Shown here in pieces: positions 26,590 through 34,334 of a stretch of 57,367 nucleotides of DNA. This DNA comes from Glycomyces dulcitolivorans. GTDB lineage: Bacteria; Actinomycetota; Actinomycetes; Mycobacteriales; Micromonosporaceae. The notes beneath the pieces are model-generated. The model made no database searches. It was not told the DNA's origin and saw nothing but the letters and a program-made list of their open reading frames with translations. Position numbers and translations under genes: made by a program. The stretch is from contig NZ_QFRW01000329.1 in assembly GCF_003265355.1 (NCBI RefSeq), positions 1 through 57,367 on the forward strand, read 5' to 3'. Each line of letters opens with the position of its first letter. The stretch's first letter is position 1.

Positions 26590-27735
26590 ATGCGCAGGTT
26601 GCTCCCGGCCGCGGCTGCGGCCGCCGCCGCACTGTCCCTCGCCTCGTGCTCGTTCGGCGAGCCGCCCGAGCCCGAGTCCGGCCAGCCGCCGAACCTGCCG
26701 ACCCCCTCGGGCGCACCCGAGAGCCCGGCGACGTTCATGGACGTCGTCGCCGAAGGGCTCGAAGTGCCCTGGGGCCTCGACTTCCTCCCCGACGGCTCCG
26801 CGATCGTCGGCGAGCGGAGCGGCCGCATCCTCCAGATCCCCGTCGCCGAGGACGGCACCACCGGCGCCCCCGAAGAGCTGCTCCAGGTCGATGTGGACGA
26901 CGCCGGCGAAGGCGGCCTGCTCGGCATCGCCGTCTCCCCCGGGTACGCCGAAGACCACTCGGTATACCTCTACTACACGACCGGCGAGGACAACCGCATC
27001 GCCCGCATCGACCCGACCACCGACGCGGCGCCCGAACCCGTCCTCACCGGCATCCCCTCCGGGGAGAACCACAACGGCGGCGCGCTCGAATTCGGCCCCG
27101 ACGGGTTCCTGTACGCCGCGACCGGCGACGCCGGGAACGGCGACACCGCGCAGGACCCGGACTCCTTGGGCGGCAAGATCCTCCGGATCACCGCGGCCGG
27201 CGAGCCCGCCGAGGGCAACCCCGACGCCGACTCCCCCGTCTACTCGCTCGGGCACCGCAACATCGAGGGCCTCGCCTGGAGCGGCACCGGCGCCCTGTAC
27301 GCCACCGAGTTCGGGCAGGACGTGGCCGACGAGGTCAACCTGATCGAGCCCGGCGCCAACTACGGCTGGCCCTACTACGAGGGCCCCGGAAACGACCCGG
27401 CCTACCGCGACCCGGTCGTCTCGTGGGAGCCGTTCGAGGCCTCCTGCGCCGGAGCCGTGTTCCTGGAGGACTCGCTCGTCACCGCGTGCCTGCGCGGGCA
27501 GCGGCTGTGGATCGTCCCCTTCGACCAGTCCGGCGCCGCCGGCGAGCCGCAAGCGGCCGTCGTCGGCGAGTTCGGTCGACTACGATCGGTCGCCATGGGC
27601 CCCGACGGGATGCTGTGGGTGACGACCTCCAACCGCGACGGCCGCTGCGTCGAAGAGCGCGGGTGCACCGCGAACGAGGCCGACGACCGCATCATCCGCT
27701 TCTCCACCAGCTACGCCGCCCAAGGGAGGGTCTAG
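26590..27735 (+). CDS. Lipoprotein PQQ-dependent sugar dehydrogenase (aldose/sorbosone dehydrogenase type)
   Basis: A 381-residue beta-propeller enzyme. The signal ends in a lipobox (LSLASC at about residue 18), then a Pro-rich linker. Family motifs: VPWGLDFLPDG, GEGGLLGIAVSPGY, ENHNGGALEFGPDG (containing the catalytic His), SLGHRNIEG and GANYGWP. These fit the soluble glucose/aldose dehydrogenase group that uses PQQ. No PQQ biosynthesis genes are in the window. The ATG at 26590 was chosen for the signal peptide; ATG at 26578 is possible. It ends directly at the start of the metallophosphoesterase gene. Confidence 0.87.
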   Translation: MRRLLPAAAAAAAALSLASCSFGEPPEPESGQPPNLPTPSGAPESPATFMDVVAEGLEVPWGLDFLPDGSAIVGERSGRILQIPVAEDGTTGAPEELLQVDVDDAGEGGLLGIAVSPGYAEDHSVYLYYTTGEDNRIARIDPTTDAAPEPVLTGIPSGENHNGGALEFGPDGFLYAATGDAGNGDTAQDPDSLGGKILRITAAGEPAEGNPDADSPVYSLGHRNIEGLAWSGTGALYATEFGQDVADEVNLIEPGANYGWPYYEGPGNDPAYRDPVVSWEPFEASCAGAVFLEDSLVTACLRGQRLWIVPFDQSGAAGEPQAAVVGEFGRLRSVAMGPDGMLWVTTSNRDGRCVEERGCTANEADDRIIRFSTSYAAQGRV

Positions 27736-29310
27736 ATGAACGACCGGTCCGGCTACGCCCGCCGCCTCCGCGACGCCGCCCGCCCGCAGCTGCGGAGGGC
27801 GAGATCCCTGTGGCGCAAGGCGAGAGCGGGCTGGTCGCGCTTCCGGCAGTCCCCCAGGGCGCAGAAGGCCGGCGTCGCCGCCGCGATCGTGCTGCTCGGC
27901 ACCGGGGCCGCCGCCGCGGGCCTGGCGCTCGTGGGCGGCACCAGCGCCGACATCGGGCCGTTCGACACCACCGTGGCCCTGCACCCCGACGTGAACGGCG
28001 AGACCGTCGTGAACATCCCGCCCCTGGGCGACATCGTGTTCGACAGCCACGACGGCCCCATCGGCCTGAACCTGTCGCTCGACTCGATCGACCCGGTCAA
28101 GGCGCAGCTCATCATGAACACCCCCGACGGTTTCACGATCGCCGCGCAGAACCTCGCCTCCGACGTCACCGACGCCGTCATCCGCGTCGTGGTCGAGGCG
28201 CTCGCGATCGTGACCCTGTGCGGGCTCCTCGTCGGCGCCCTCGCGTTCCGGAACATGCGCCGCGCGCTGCTCACCGGGATCACCTCGCTCGCCGTCACCG
28301 GCGCGCTCGTCGGCTTCGCCGCGGGCACGCTGCGGCCCGAGTCGATCTCGCAGCCGCGCTACGAGGGCCTGCTCACCTACGCGCCCAGCGTGGTCGGCAG
28401 CGCCGAGAACATCGCGGAGAACTACGAGGAGTACGTCGGCGACCTCCAGCAGATCGTCACGAACATCTCCGGGTTCTACACGCTCGCGATGGACATGCCG
28501 CAGGTCGGCATCCAGGACAACTCGATCCGGGTCCTCCACGTCTCCGACCTGCACCTGAACCCGAACGCCTGGCACCTCATGGAGACCGTCGTCGGCCAGT
28601 TCGACATCGACGCGGTCGCCGACACCGGCGACATGAACGACTGGGGCTCCGAGCAGGAGGCCGAGATCTTCTCGCAGGGCGTCGCGCAGATCGACGCGCC
28701 GTACGTGTTCGTCAAGGGCAACCACGACTCCGCCACCACGGTCGCCGCCCTGTCTGCGTACGACAACGTGACGATCCTCGACGGCGAGGTCCAGGAGATC
28801 GCCGGGCTCCGCTTCGCCGGGGTCGCCGACCCCACGTTCACGCCCGACAAGGGCAGCCTGCCCGACAGCGAGTACGTGGCGCAGATGCTCACCGAGTCCG
28901 GGGAGCGCCTCGCGGGCGCGATCGAGGAGGCCGGCGGCGCCGACCTCGCGATGGTCCACGAGCCGCCGATGGCCGACCCGCTCGCGGGCGTCGTGCCGCT
29001 GGTCCTGGCCGGGCACATGCACGAGCGGTCGGTCGAGGACCTCGGCGAGGGCACCACGCTCATGGTCGAGGGCTCCACGGGCGCGGCCGGGCTGCGCCAC
29101 TTCACGTCCTCCTCGACCATGAAGATGGAGATGGACGTCCTGTACTTCGACCCGGTCACCAAGGCGCTCACCGCCTACGACTCGATCTCGGTCGGCGCCG
29201 GGGACGAGACGGACGTGACCCTCGACCGGACCGTGATCCCCACGGAGGAGCAGGTCGAGGGCGACCAGCTGCAAGGCGGCACGGAGTCCACTGCACCGCA
29301 ACAGGACTGA
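27736..29310 (+). CDS. Membrane-anchored metallophosphoesterase
   Basis: A 524-residue protein. A basic N-terminus is followed by one membrane helix (about 45-68), an extracytoplasmic region, two more helices (about 150-200), then a calcineurin-like phosphoesterase domain (about 255-480). Metal ligands are clear: HVSDLH, DTGDMND, KGNHD and GHMHE. The active site should face outside. The substrate is unknown. The ATG directly follows the sugar dehydrogenase stop, so the two are one transcription unit. The Glu/Gln/Thr-rich tail is low complexity. It lies just before the polyphosphate polymerase gene. Confidence 0.9.
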   Translation: MNDRSGYARRLRDAARPQLRRARSLWRKARAGWSRFRQSPRAQKAGVAAAIVLLGTGAAAAGLALVGGTSADIGPFDTTVALHPDVNGETVVNIPPLGDIVFDSHDGPIGLNLSLDSIDPVKAQLIMNTPDGFTIAAQNLASDVTDAVIRVVVEALAIVTLCGLLVGALAFRNMRRALLTGITSLAVTGALVGFAAGTLRPESISQPRYEGLLTYAPSVVGSAENIAENYEEYVGDLQQIVTNISGFYTLAMDMPQVGIQDNSIRVLHVSDLHLNPNAWHLMETVVGQFDIDAVADTGDMNDWGSEQEAEIFSQGVAQIDAPYVFVKGNHDSATTVAALSAYDNVTILDGEVQEIAGLRFAGVADPTFTPDKGSLPDSEYVAQMLTESGERLAGAIEEAGGADLAMVHEPPMADPLAGVVPLVLAGHMHERSVEDLGEGTTLMVEGSTGAAGLRHFTSSSTMKMEMDVLYFDPVTKALTAYDSISVGAGDETDVTLDRTVIPTEEQVEGDQLQGGTESTAPQQD

Positions 29311-29316
29311 GAAGCC

Positions 29317-29382
29317 GTTCATTTCCCGTCGATCTTGAGCTGGTCTTGAGTTAACCCAGAGTTCAAAATCAGTTCGGGCGGT
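29317..29382 (+). promoter_or_regulatory. Six tandem 11-nt PHO-box-like repeat units
   Basis: Six consecutive 11-mers start with GT or GC: GTTCATTTCCC, GTCGATCTTGA, GCTGGTCTTGA, GTTAACCCAGA, GTTCAAAATCA, GTTCGGGCGGT. Units 1, 5 and 6 match the GTTCA-type direct repeat unit of actinobacterial PhoP boxes. A TTGACT hexamer follows at 29383. They lie 36-101 nt before the VTC gene start. Confidence 0.5.
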
Positions 29383-29417
29383 TTGACTCATTGCGTTCCC
29401 TAGCGACAAGGAGCGCC

Positions 29418-30254
29418 ATGACCGAACCGAGCCCCGACGCGGGCCACCTGCGCCGCACCGCCAGCGCACTGCACTCGTTCAACCGCTTCGAGATCAAGTA
29501 CCTGCTGTCGTACGACGAGGTCCCGCGGCTCCGCGAGGAGCTGGCCGCCCGCATGGAGGCCGACCCGTTCACCGTGCGCGGCGGCTACCCGGTCGCGAGC
29601 CTGTACTACGACTCCGCCTCGCTGCGGTACTACTGGGAGAAGATCGAGGGCCTGCGGTTCCGCCGCAAGGTCCGCGTCCGCGCCTACGGCGAGCGGCACG
29701 ACCTCCAGGACGACACCCCCGTCTACCTGGAGATCAAGCAGCGGGTCAACCGGGTCACGCAGAAGCGGCGCGTCAAGGTGCCGTACCTGCTGGCCCGCAG
29801 GCTGTGCGACGAAGCGGTCCTCGTCGACCACCTCCCCGAGCAGCGGCCGTTCCTCGAAGAGGTCCTCGGCCTGGTCGAGGGGCACGGCCTGCGCCCGACC
29901 GCGATCACCGCGTACAACCGCGAGGCGTACCTCGGCTCGGACGCCGACCTGGGCCTGCGGGTCACCATCGACCACCGGGTGCGGGGGCGCGACCGGGACT
30001 TCCACCTGGGCGCCGAGGTCGAGAACCGCCTGATCATCCCGCCGCACAAGGCGATCGTCGAGGTCAAGGCCAACGAGCGGGTCCCGTACTGGGTCACCGA
30101 CATGGCCGCGCGCCTGGGCATGTCCGTCGTGCGGATCTCCAAGTACTGCCAGAGCATCGAAGCGCACGGCCTCGCGCCGCGCTCGGTGTTCCACGTCCCC
30201 ACCGAGGACGACTACTCGGTCCATTCCAAGAACGAAGCTGCCGCTTCCGTCTAG
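29418..30254 (+). CDS. VTC-domain polyphosphate polymerase family protein
   Basis: A 278-residue cytoplasmic protein with the VTC tunnel fold: FNRFEIKYLL, FRRKVRVRAYG, YLEIKQRVNRVTQKRR, TAYNREAYLG and VEVKANERVPYWV carry the lysines, arginines and glutamates that bind triphosphate/polyphosphate and metal. Yeast VTC makes polyphosphate from ATP; the activity of bacterial relatives is mostly inferred. The ATG at 29418 has AAGGAG 4 nt upstream. It precedes DUF4956 and CotH genes, a recurrent trio in actinobacteria. PHO-box-like repeats upstream suggest phosphate control. Confidence 0.9.
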   Translation: MTEPSPDAGHLRRTASALHSFNRFEIKYLLSYDEVPRLREELAARMEADPFTVRGGYPVASLYYDSASLRYYWEKIEGLRFRRKVRVRAYGERHDLQDDTPVYLEIKQRVNRVTQKRRVKVPYLLARRLCDEAVLVDHLPEQRPFLEEVLGLVEGHGLRPTAITAYNREAYLGSDADLGLRVTIDHRVRGRDRDFHLGAEVENRLIIPPHKAIVEVKANERVPYWVTDMAARLGMSVVRISKYCQSIEAHGLAPRSVFHVPTEDDYSVHSKNEAAASV

Positions 30255-30274
30255 CCCGAACCAAGAAAGCGACC

Positions 30275-30958
30275 ATGGACTTCCTTACCGGTTTCAACGA
30301 CCTCTCGGCCGAGTTCAGCGTGGCGGACATCGCCATCTCGCTGACGCTGTCGTTCATCCTGAGCTGCGCGATCGGCATCGTCTACCGGTGGACGCACCGG
30401 AACGTGTCGTACAGCCAGTCGTACGTGCAGACCCTCATCGTCATGGGCATGATCATCGCGGTGATCATGCTGATCGTCGGCTCGAACGTGGCCCGGGCGT
30501 TCGCGCTCGTGGGCGCGCTGTCGATCATCCGGTTCCGCAACGCGCTCAAGGAGACGCGCGACGTCGGGTACATCTTCCTGGTGATGGGCGTGGGCATGGC
30601 CTGCGGCACCAGGTTCTACCTGCTGGCGGTCATCGCCACGGTCGTGGTGTGCCTGGTGCTGCTGCTGATGTACCGGTTCAACTGGTTCGCGCACAACGTG
30701 CAGCGCCAGGTCGTCAAGGTGCACGTGCCGACCGACGAGGACTACGCCGACCGCATCGACGACGTGCTCATCCGCAACACCGACGAGTACGAGCAGGTCA
30801 GCATCGAGACGATCCGAGGCGGGGCGCTGCTGGAGTACACGTACACGGTGCGCCTGAAGAAGGCGAAGAACGCCGCGGGGCTGCTCGGCGAGCTGCGCGA
30901 GGTGACCTCGGGCCAGCAGGTGACCGTCCTGACCGGTTACGACCAGACGGACCTGTAG
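30275..30958 (+). CDS. DUF4956 membrane protein
   Basis: A 227-residue protein with four or five membrane helices in the first 130 residues and a soluble C-terminal domain. The highly conserved core is ALVGALSIIRFRNALKETRD with GYIFLVMGVGMACG. Function is unknown, but the family is repeatedly found beside VTC-like and CotH genes, as here. ATG at 30275, 20 nt after the VTC gene. It ends 2 nt before the CotH gene. Confidence 0.9.
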   Translation: MDFLTGFNDLSAEFSVADIAISLTLSFILSCAIGIVYRWTHRNVSYSQSYVQTLIVMGMIIAVIMLIVGSNVARAFALVGALSIIRFRNALKETRDVGYIFLVMGVGMACGTRFYLLAVIATVVVCLVLLLMYRFNWFAHNVQRQVVKVHVPTDEDYADRIDDVLIRNTDEYEQVSIETIRGGALLEYTYTVRLKKAKNAAGLLGELREVTSGQQVTVLTGYDQTDL

Positions 30959-30960
30959 CC

Positions 30961-32553
30961 ATGGCCCGCAAGAAGCTCCGGCACCGCATCCCGGTGAGCC
31001 TGCGCCACTACTGGAAGCTCATCGCGGGGTCGGTCGGGCTGATCGCGGTGCTCACGCTCGCGGTGGGGACCGTGCGGGCCACGGCCCTGGTGTACTCGGA
31101 CGCGAACGAGGGCTTCGTGGTCACCAACGACATCCAGGGGACGGTCGACCTGTTCGACACCTCCGTGGCGCACGAGATCAGCCTGTCGTACAGCGACGCC
31201 GACTACGACGACATGATCGAGACCTTCGAGGACTCCGGCGAGAAGGAGTGGATCAAGGCCGACATCACCATCGACGGCGTCACGATCTCCGACGTCGGCA
31301 TCCGCTTGAAGGGCAACTCGACGCTGTCGGCGCTCGGCGGCGGGGCCATGGGCGGCGGCGAAGGCGGCGGGATGCCCGAGGGCATGGAGCTTCCCGAAGG
31401 CGTGGAGCTGCCGGAGGGCATGGAGGGCATGGTGATGCCCGGCGGCGACGAGGGCGGCATGGGGGGCATGGGCGGCTCGACGATCAGCTTCGAGGACCCC
31501 GAGACCCTGCCGTGGCTGGTGGACTTCTCGAAGTACGTCGACGGCCAGGTGTACCAGGGCAACCAGCAGATCAGCCTGCGAGTGGACTCGGCAATGGGCG
31601 GCACTCAAGAGGGGACCTCGCTGAACGAGGCCGTCACGCTGGAGCTGCTGGAGGCGAGCGGCCAGTCCTCGTACGACTGGACGTACTCGACGGTGTCGGT
31701 CAACGGCGGCGAGGCGGTCACCCGCCGGGTCGTGGACATCATGGACGTGACCTGGGCCGAGGACACCTACGGCGAGAACACCGGGGTGCTGTACAAGGCG
31801 CTGTCGACGGGGTCGTTCGAATACCAGGGGGCCGACCCCGAGGAGTACGAGGACGACTTCAAGCAGCTGAGCATGAAGGGCTCCTACGACGCGCAGCCGA
31901 TCATCGACTTCCTGGAGTGGCTGGGCGAGGCCGACGACGCGACCTTCGACGCGGAGCTGGGCGACTGGGTCGACGTGGAGTCGTTCGCGACCTACACCGC
32001 GTTCCAGAACCTGGTGACCAACGGCGACGACATGGCCGGGCCGGGGAAGAACTTCTACCTCTGGTACGACTTCGACACCGGGCTCATCAGCATCCTGACC
32101 TGGGACGTCGACCTGACACTCCAGACCGCTGAGCTCGCTCCCGACGAGACCGCCTCGATCGGCGGCGGGGGCGGCGGCTTCGGCGGCGAACTGCCCGAGG
32201 GCGTGGAACTGCCGGAGGGCATGGAGATGCCGGCCGGTGGCGACGAGGCCGAAGGCGGCCGCGGAGAAGGCGACGGCGGAGGCGGCATGGGAGGTGGCAT
32301 GGGCGGCAACGAGTTGAAGGAGCGGTTCCTCGCCTCGGAGGCCTTCCAGGACGAGTACATGGCCGCCTACCAGGACCTGTACGGCACCCTGCTCGCTTCG
32401 GGCGCCGCGCTCGAAGCGGTGGACACCGCGCAGGCCGCGGCAGAGCTGAGCGGCGCCGACGTCGCCTCGTCGGCGGAGTCGCTCAAGGCGATCATCCAGC
32501 AGCGGACCGATTTCCTCGCCGAGGAACTTGCTGCCGAGTCCGCGGCTGAATGA
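30961..32553 (+). CDS. CotH kinase family protein with Gly/Met-rich insertions
   Basis: A 530-residue protein with one N-terminal membrane helix (about 20-42) and an outside CotH-type domain. Visible family parts are GIRLKGNSTL, the VDFSKYVDGQVYQGNQQISL region, ENTGVLYKAL and the metal-binding WDVDLTLQ. CotH of Bacillus spores is a protein kinase; outside spores the role is unknown. Two low-complexity insertions, about residues 122-175 and 400-450, are rich in Gly, Met and Glu with repeated ELPEGVELPEGME-like blocks. ATG at 30961, directly after DUF4956. A terminator hairpin follows. Confidence 0.88.
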   Translation: MARKKLRHRIPVSLRHYWKLIAGSVGLIAVLTLAVGTVRATALVYSDANEGFVVTNDIQGTVDLFDTSVAHEISLSYSDADYDDMIETFEDSGEKEWIKADITIDGVTISDVGIRLKGNSTLSALGGGAMGGGEGGGMPEGMELPEGVELPEGMEGMVMPGGDEGGMGGMGGSTISFEDPETLPWLVDFSKYVDGQVYQGNQQISLRVDSAMGGTQEGTSLNEAVTLELLEASGQSSYDWTYSTVSVNGGEAVTRRVVDIMDVTWAEDTYGENTGVLYKALSTGSFEYQGADPEEYEDDFKQLSMKGSYDAQPIIDFLEWLGEADDATFDAELGDWVDVESFATYTAFQNLVTNGDDMAGPGKNFYLWYDFDTGLISILTWDVDLTLQTAELAPDETASIGGGGGGFGGELPEGVELPEGMEMPAGGDEAEGGRGEGDGGGGMGGGMGGNELKERFLASEAFQDEYMAAYQDLYGTLLASGAALEAVDTAQAAAELSGADVASSAESLKAIIQQRTDFLAEELAAESAAE

Positions 32554-32610
32554 TCGAGGGAGGCGCGGACGGTTCCTGAGTTCACCGCGCCTCCCACCGA
32601 GAACGGAGAA

Positions 32611-32638
32611 GCCCCTGACGCGGCACGGCGTCAGGGGC
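32611..32638. terminator. Bidirectional terminator between CotH and mgtE genes
   Basis: An 11-bp stem (GCCCCTGACGC with GCGTCAGGGGC, loop GGCACG), followed by TTTT on the plus strand. It should end CotH transcripts and can also end the convergent mgtE transcript. Confidence 0.75.
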
Positions 32639-32652
32639 TTTTCGCCTGCGGC

Positions 32653-33999
32653 TCAACCGGTGAGGGCCGGTCCGAGGACCAGGGCCGCCACCGAAAAGTA
32701 GATGAGCAGACCGGTGGCGTCGCACAGGGTCGAGACCATCGGGGCCGAGACGAGCGCCGGGTCGATGCCGACCTTCTTGGCCAGCAGCGGCAGCAGCGAG
32801 CCGACGAACGTCGACCAGGTGCAGATGACCAGGAGCGTCAGGGCGATGATCAGCCCGATGTCCCAGCCGTACACGAAGCCGACCACGGGCCCGCCGACGA
32901 CGGCGAGCATGACGCCGAGCAGGAAGCCCACCCGCGACTCGCGCCAGGTGATGCGGAAGGCGTCGGAGAAGCGGACCTCGCCGACGGCCATGGCGCGGAT
33001 GATCGTCACCGACGCCTGCGAGCCGGAGTTCCCGCCGGTGCCGGTCAGCAGCGAGATGAACACCGCGAGGACCGTGACGTTCGCGAGGTACGTCTCGTAG
33101 TAGTTGAGGACGGTCACGGTGAGCGAGGCCGAGACGGCGAGGACGAGCAGCCACACGGCGCGCTTGCGCGCCAGCATGAACACGCCCGCCGACAGGTACG
33201 GCCGCTCCAGCGGCTCGACGCCGGCGCTGCGGGCGGCGTCCTCGGTGTCCTCGGCTTCGAGGACCTCCATGGCGTCGTCCCAGGTGATGAGGCCGACGAG
33301 CCGGTCCTCGTGGTCGACGACCGGGAGCGCGATGAGGTTGGCCTCCTGGATGAGGCGCGCGGCCTCCTCCTGGTCGGTGTCGGTGACGACCTGGTAGTGC
33401 TCGCTGGCGATGAGGTCGGCGACATGAGCGTCGGGGTCGGCGCTGACGAGGTCGGCGAGCGTGACGGTGCCGAGGAGCTTGCGGTGCCCGTCGGTCACCG
33501 GCAGCACGTCGATGTTCCGGGGCCGCTCGCGCAGGTGCCGGATGCGCTCGATCGCGGCGGCGGCGGTCATCGAGGCGCGAAGCGACACGTAGTCGGGCGT
33601 CATGATGCGCCCGGCGGACTCGGGCTCGTAGCCGAGGAGCTGGGCGGTCTGGCGCCGGTCGGCAGCGCTGAGCTGGGACTGGAAGCGGGTCACGACCCGG
33701 GCGGGCATCTCGTCGAAGAGCTTGGCCCGGTCGTCGGCCTCCATCGACTCCAGCAGCTCCCGCACGAAGTCGGTCTTGAGCCCGTCGATGAGCTCCTGCT
33801 GGTGGACGGGGTCGAGCTCCTCGAAGACCGCGAGCGCGCGGTCCTTGGGGAGGAGGCGGAACCTGAGCGCCTGTTCGGCCAGGTCCATCCGGGGGAGCTC
33901 TTCGGCGAGCCCGACGGTCGAGGTGTCCGCGAGTTCGAGCCGGAGTGCGGCGAGTTCGTCGACTGCTGCGGGCGAAATGGGCTGAATGGTGGTTGCCAT
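32653..33999 (-). CDS. mgtE: Magnesium transporter MgtE
   Basis: A 448-residue Mg2+ channel/transporter. Order: N-domain of superhelical repeats (about 1-130), two CBS domains (about 135-250) that sense Mg2+, a plug helix and five membrane helices. The conserved filter region GTGGNSGSQASV is present at about residue 330. The ATG at 33999 is preceded by AGGAGGTGG. A leader of more than 150 nt with a small ORF precedes it, suggesting post-transcriptional control. Convergent with CotH. Confidence 0.95.
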   Translation of the reverse strand: MATTIQPISPAAVDELAALRLELADTSTVGLAEELPRMDLAEQALRFRLLPKDRALAVFEELDPVHQQELIDGLKTDFVRELLESMEADDRAKLFDEMPARVVTRFQSQLSAADRRQTAQLLGYEPESAGRIMTPDYVSLRASMTAAAAIERIRHLRERPRNIDVLPVTDGHRKLLGTVTLADLVSADPDAHVADLIASEHYQVVTDTDQEEAARLIQEANLIALPVVDHEDRLVGLITWDDAMEVLEAEDTEDAARSAGVEPLERPYLSAGVFMLARKRAVWLLVLAVSASLTVTVLNYYETYLANVTVLAVFISLLTGTGGNSGSQASVTIIRAMAVGEVRFSDAFRITWRESRVGFLLGVMLAVVGGPVVGFVYGWDIGLIIALTLLVICTWSTFVGSLLPLLAKKVGIDPALVSAPMVSTLCDATGLLIYFSVAALVLGPALTG

Positions 34000-34069
34000 G
34001 CGTCAGCCACCTCCTAACGCGAGGAAAGGGCCGTGCCCCTCAGCGCGTCAAGAGACGTGCGCAGGTCGG

Positions 34070-34168
34070 TCAGGCCGCCCGCTTCACGATAAGAGGGCGC
34101 GAGGCACGGTGAAAGGAAAATGGGAAGAACACGTCGGTATCTCGACTGGATCCGGGGTCGTCGCCCAT
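34070..34168 (-). CDS. Leader peptide candidate upstream of mgtE (32 residues)
   Basis: A small ORF in the mgtE leader. The ATG at 34168 has GAGGAGGTGA 6-7 nt upstream, among the strongest ribosome sites in the window. The peptide begins MGDDPGSSRDTD, contains FFPFSF in the middle and ends in a basic tail; it stops with TGA at 34070, 70 nt before the mgtE start. An acidic/proline start recalls the MgtL-type leader peptides of enterobacteria that sense magnesium by ribosome stalling or destabilisation. That comparison is inference. A small hairpin (AGGGGC-ACG-GCCCTT, then T) lies between. Confidence 0.5.
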   Translation of the reverse strand: MGDDPGSSRDTDVFFPFSFHRASRPLIVKRAA

Positions 34169-34296
34169 GGCCCTCACCTCCTCGGGTCGGAATTGCACCT
34201 CAGCCCAGGATACTCATCCGTTGTGAACAACATCGCTCTCTGGGGTTCCCAAAGACTCGCGGCTCACACTGGGACTGAACGGACAGTGAACGCGAA

Positions 34297-34321
34297 AAGG
34301 CCGGGCGTGTCGCCCGGCCTT
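34297..34321 (-). terminator. Rho-independent terminator of gatCAB
   Basis: An 11-bp stem (AAGGCCGGGCG with CGCCCGGCCTT) and 3-nt loop, followed by TTTT on the minus strand, lies 14 nt beyond the gatB stop. Confidence 0.8.
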
Positions 34322-34334
34322 CTCGGATGTCGTG

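Noticed and set aside
34000-34334. M-box (ykoK) magnesium riboswitch before mgtE
   Set aside because: The conserved M-box core sequences could not be recognised; the leader instead shows a small ORF.
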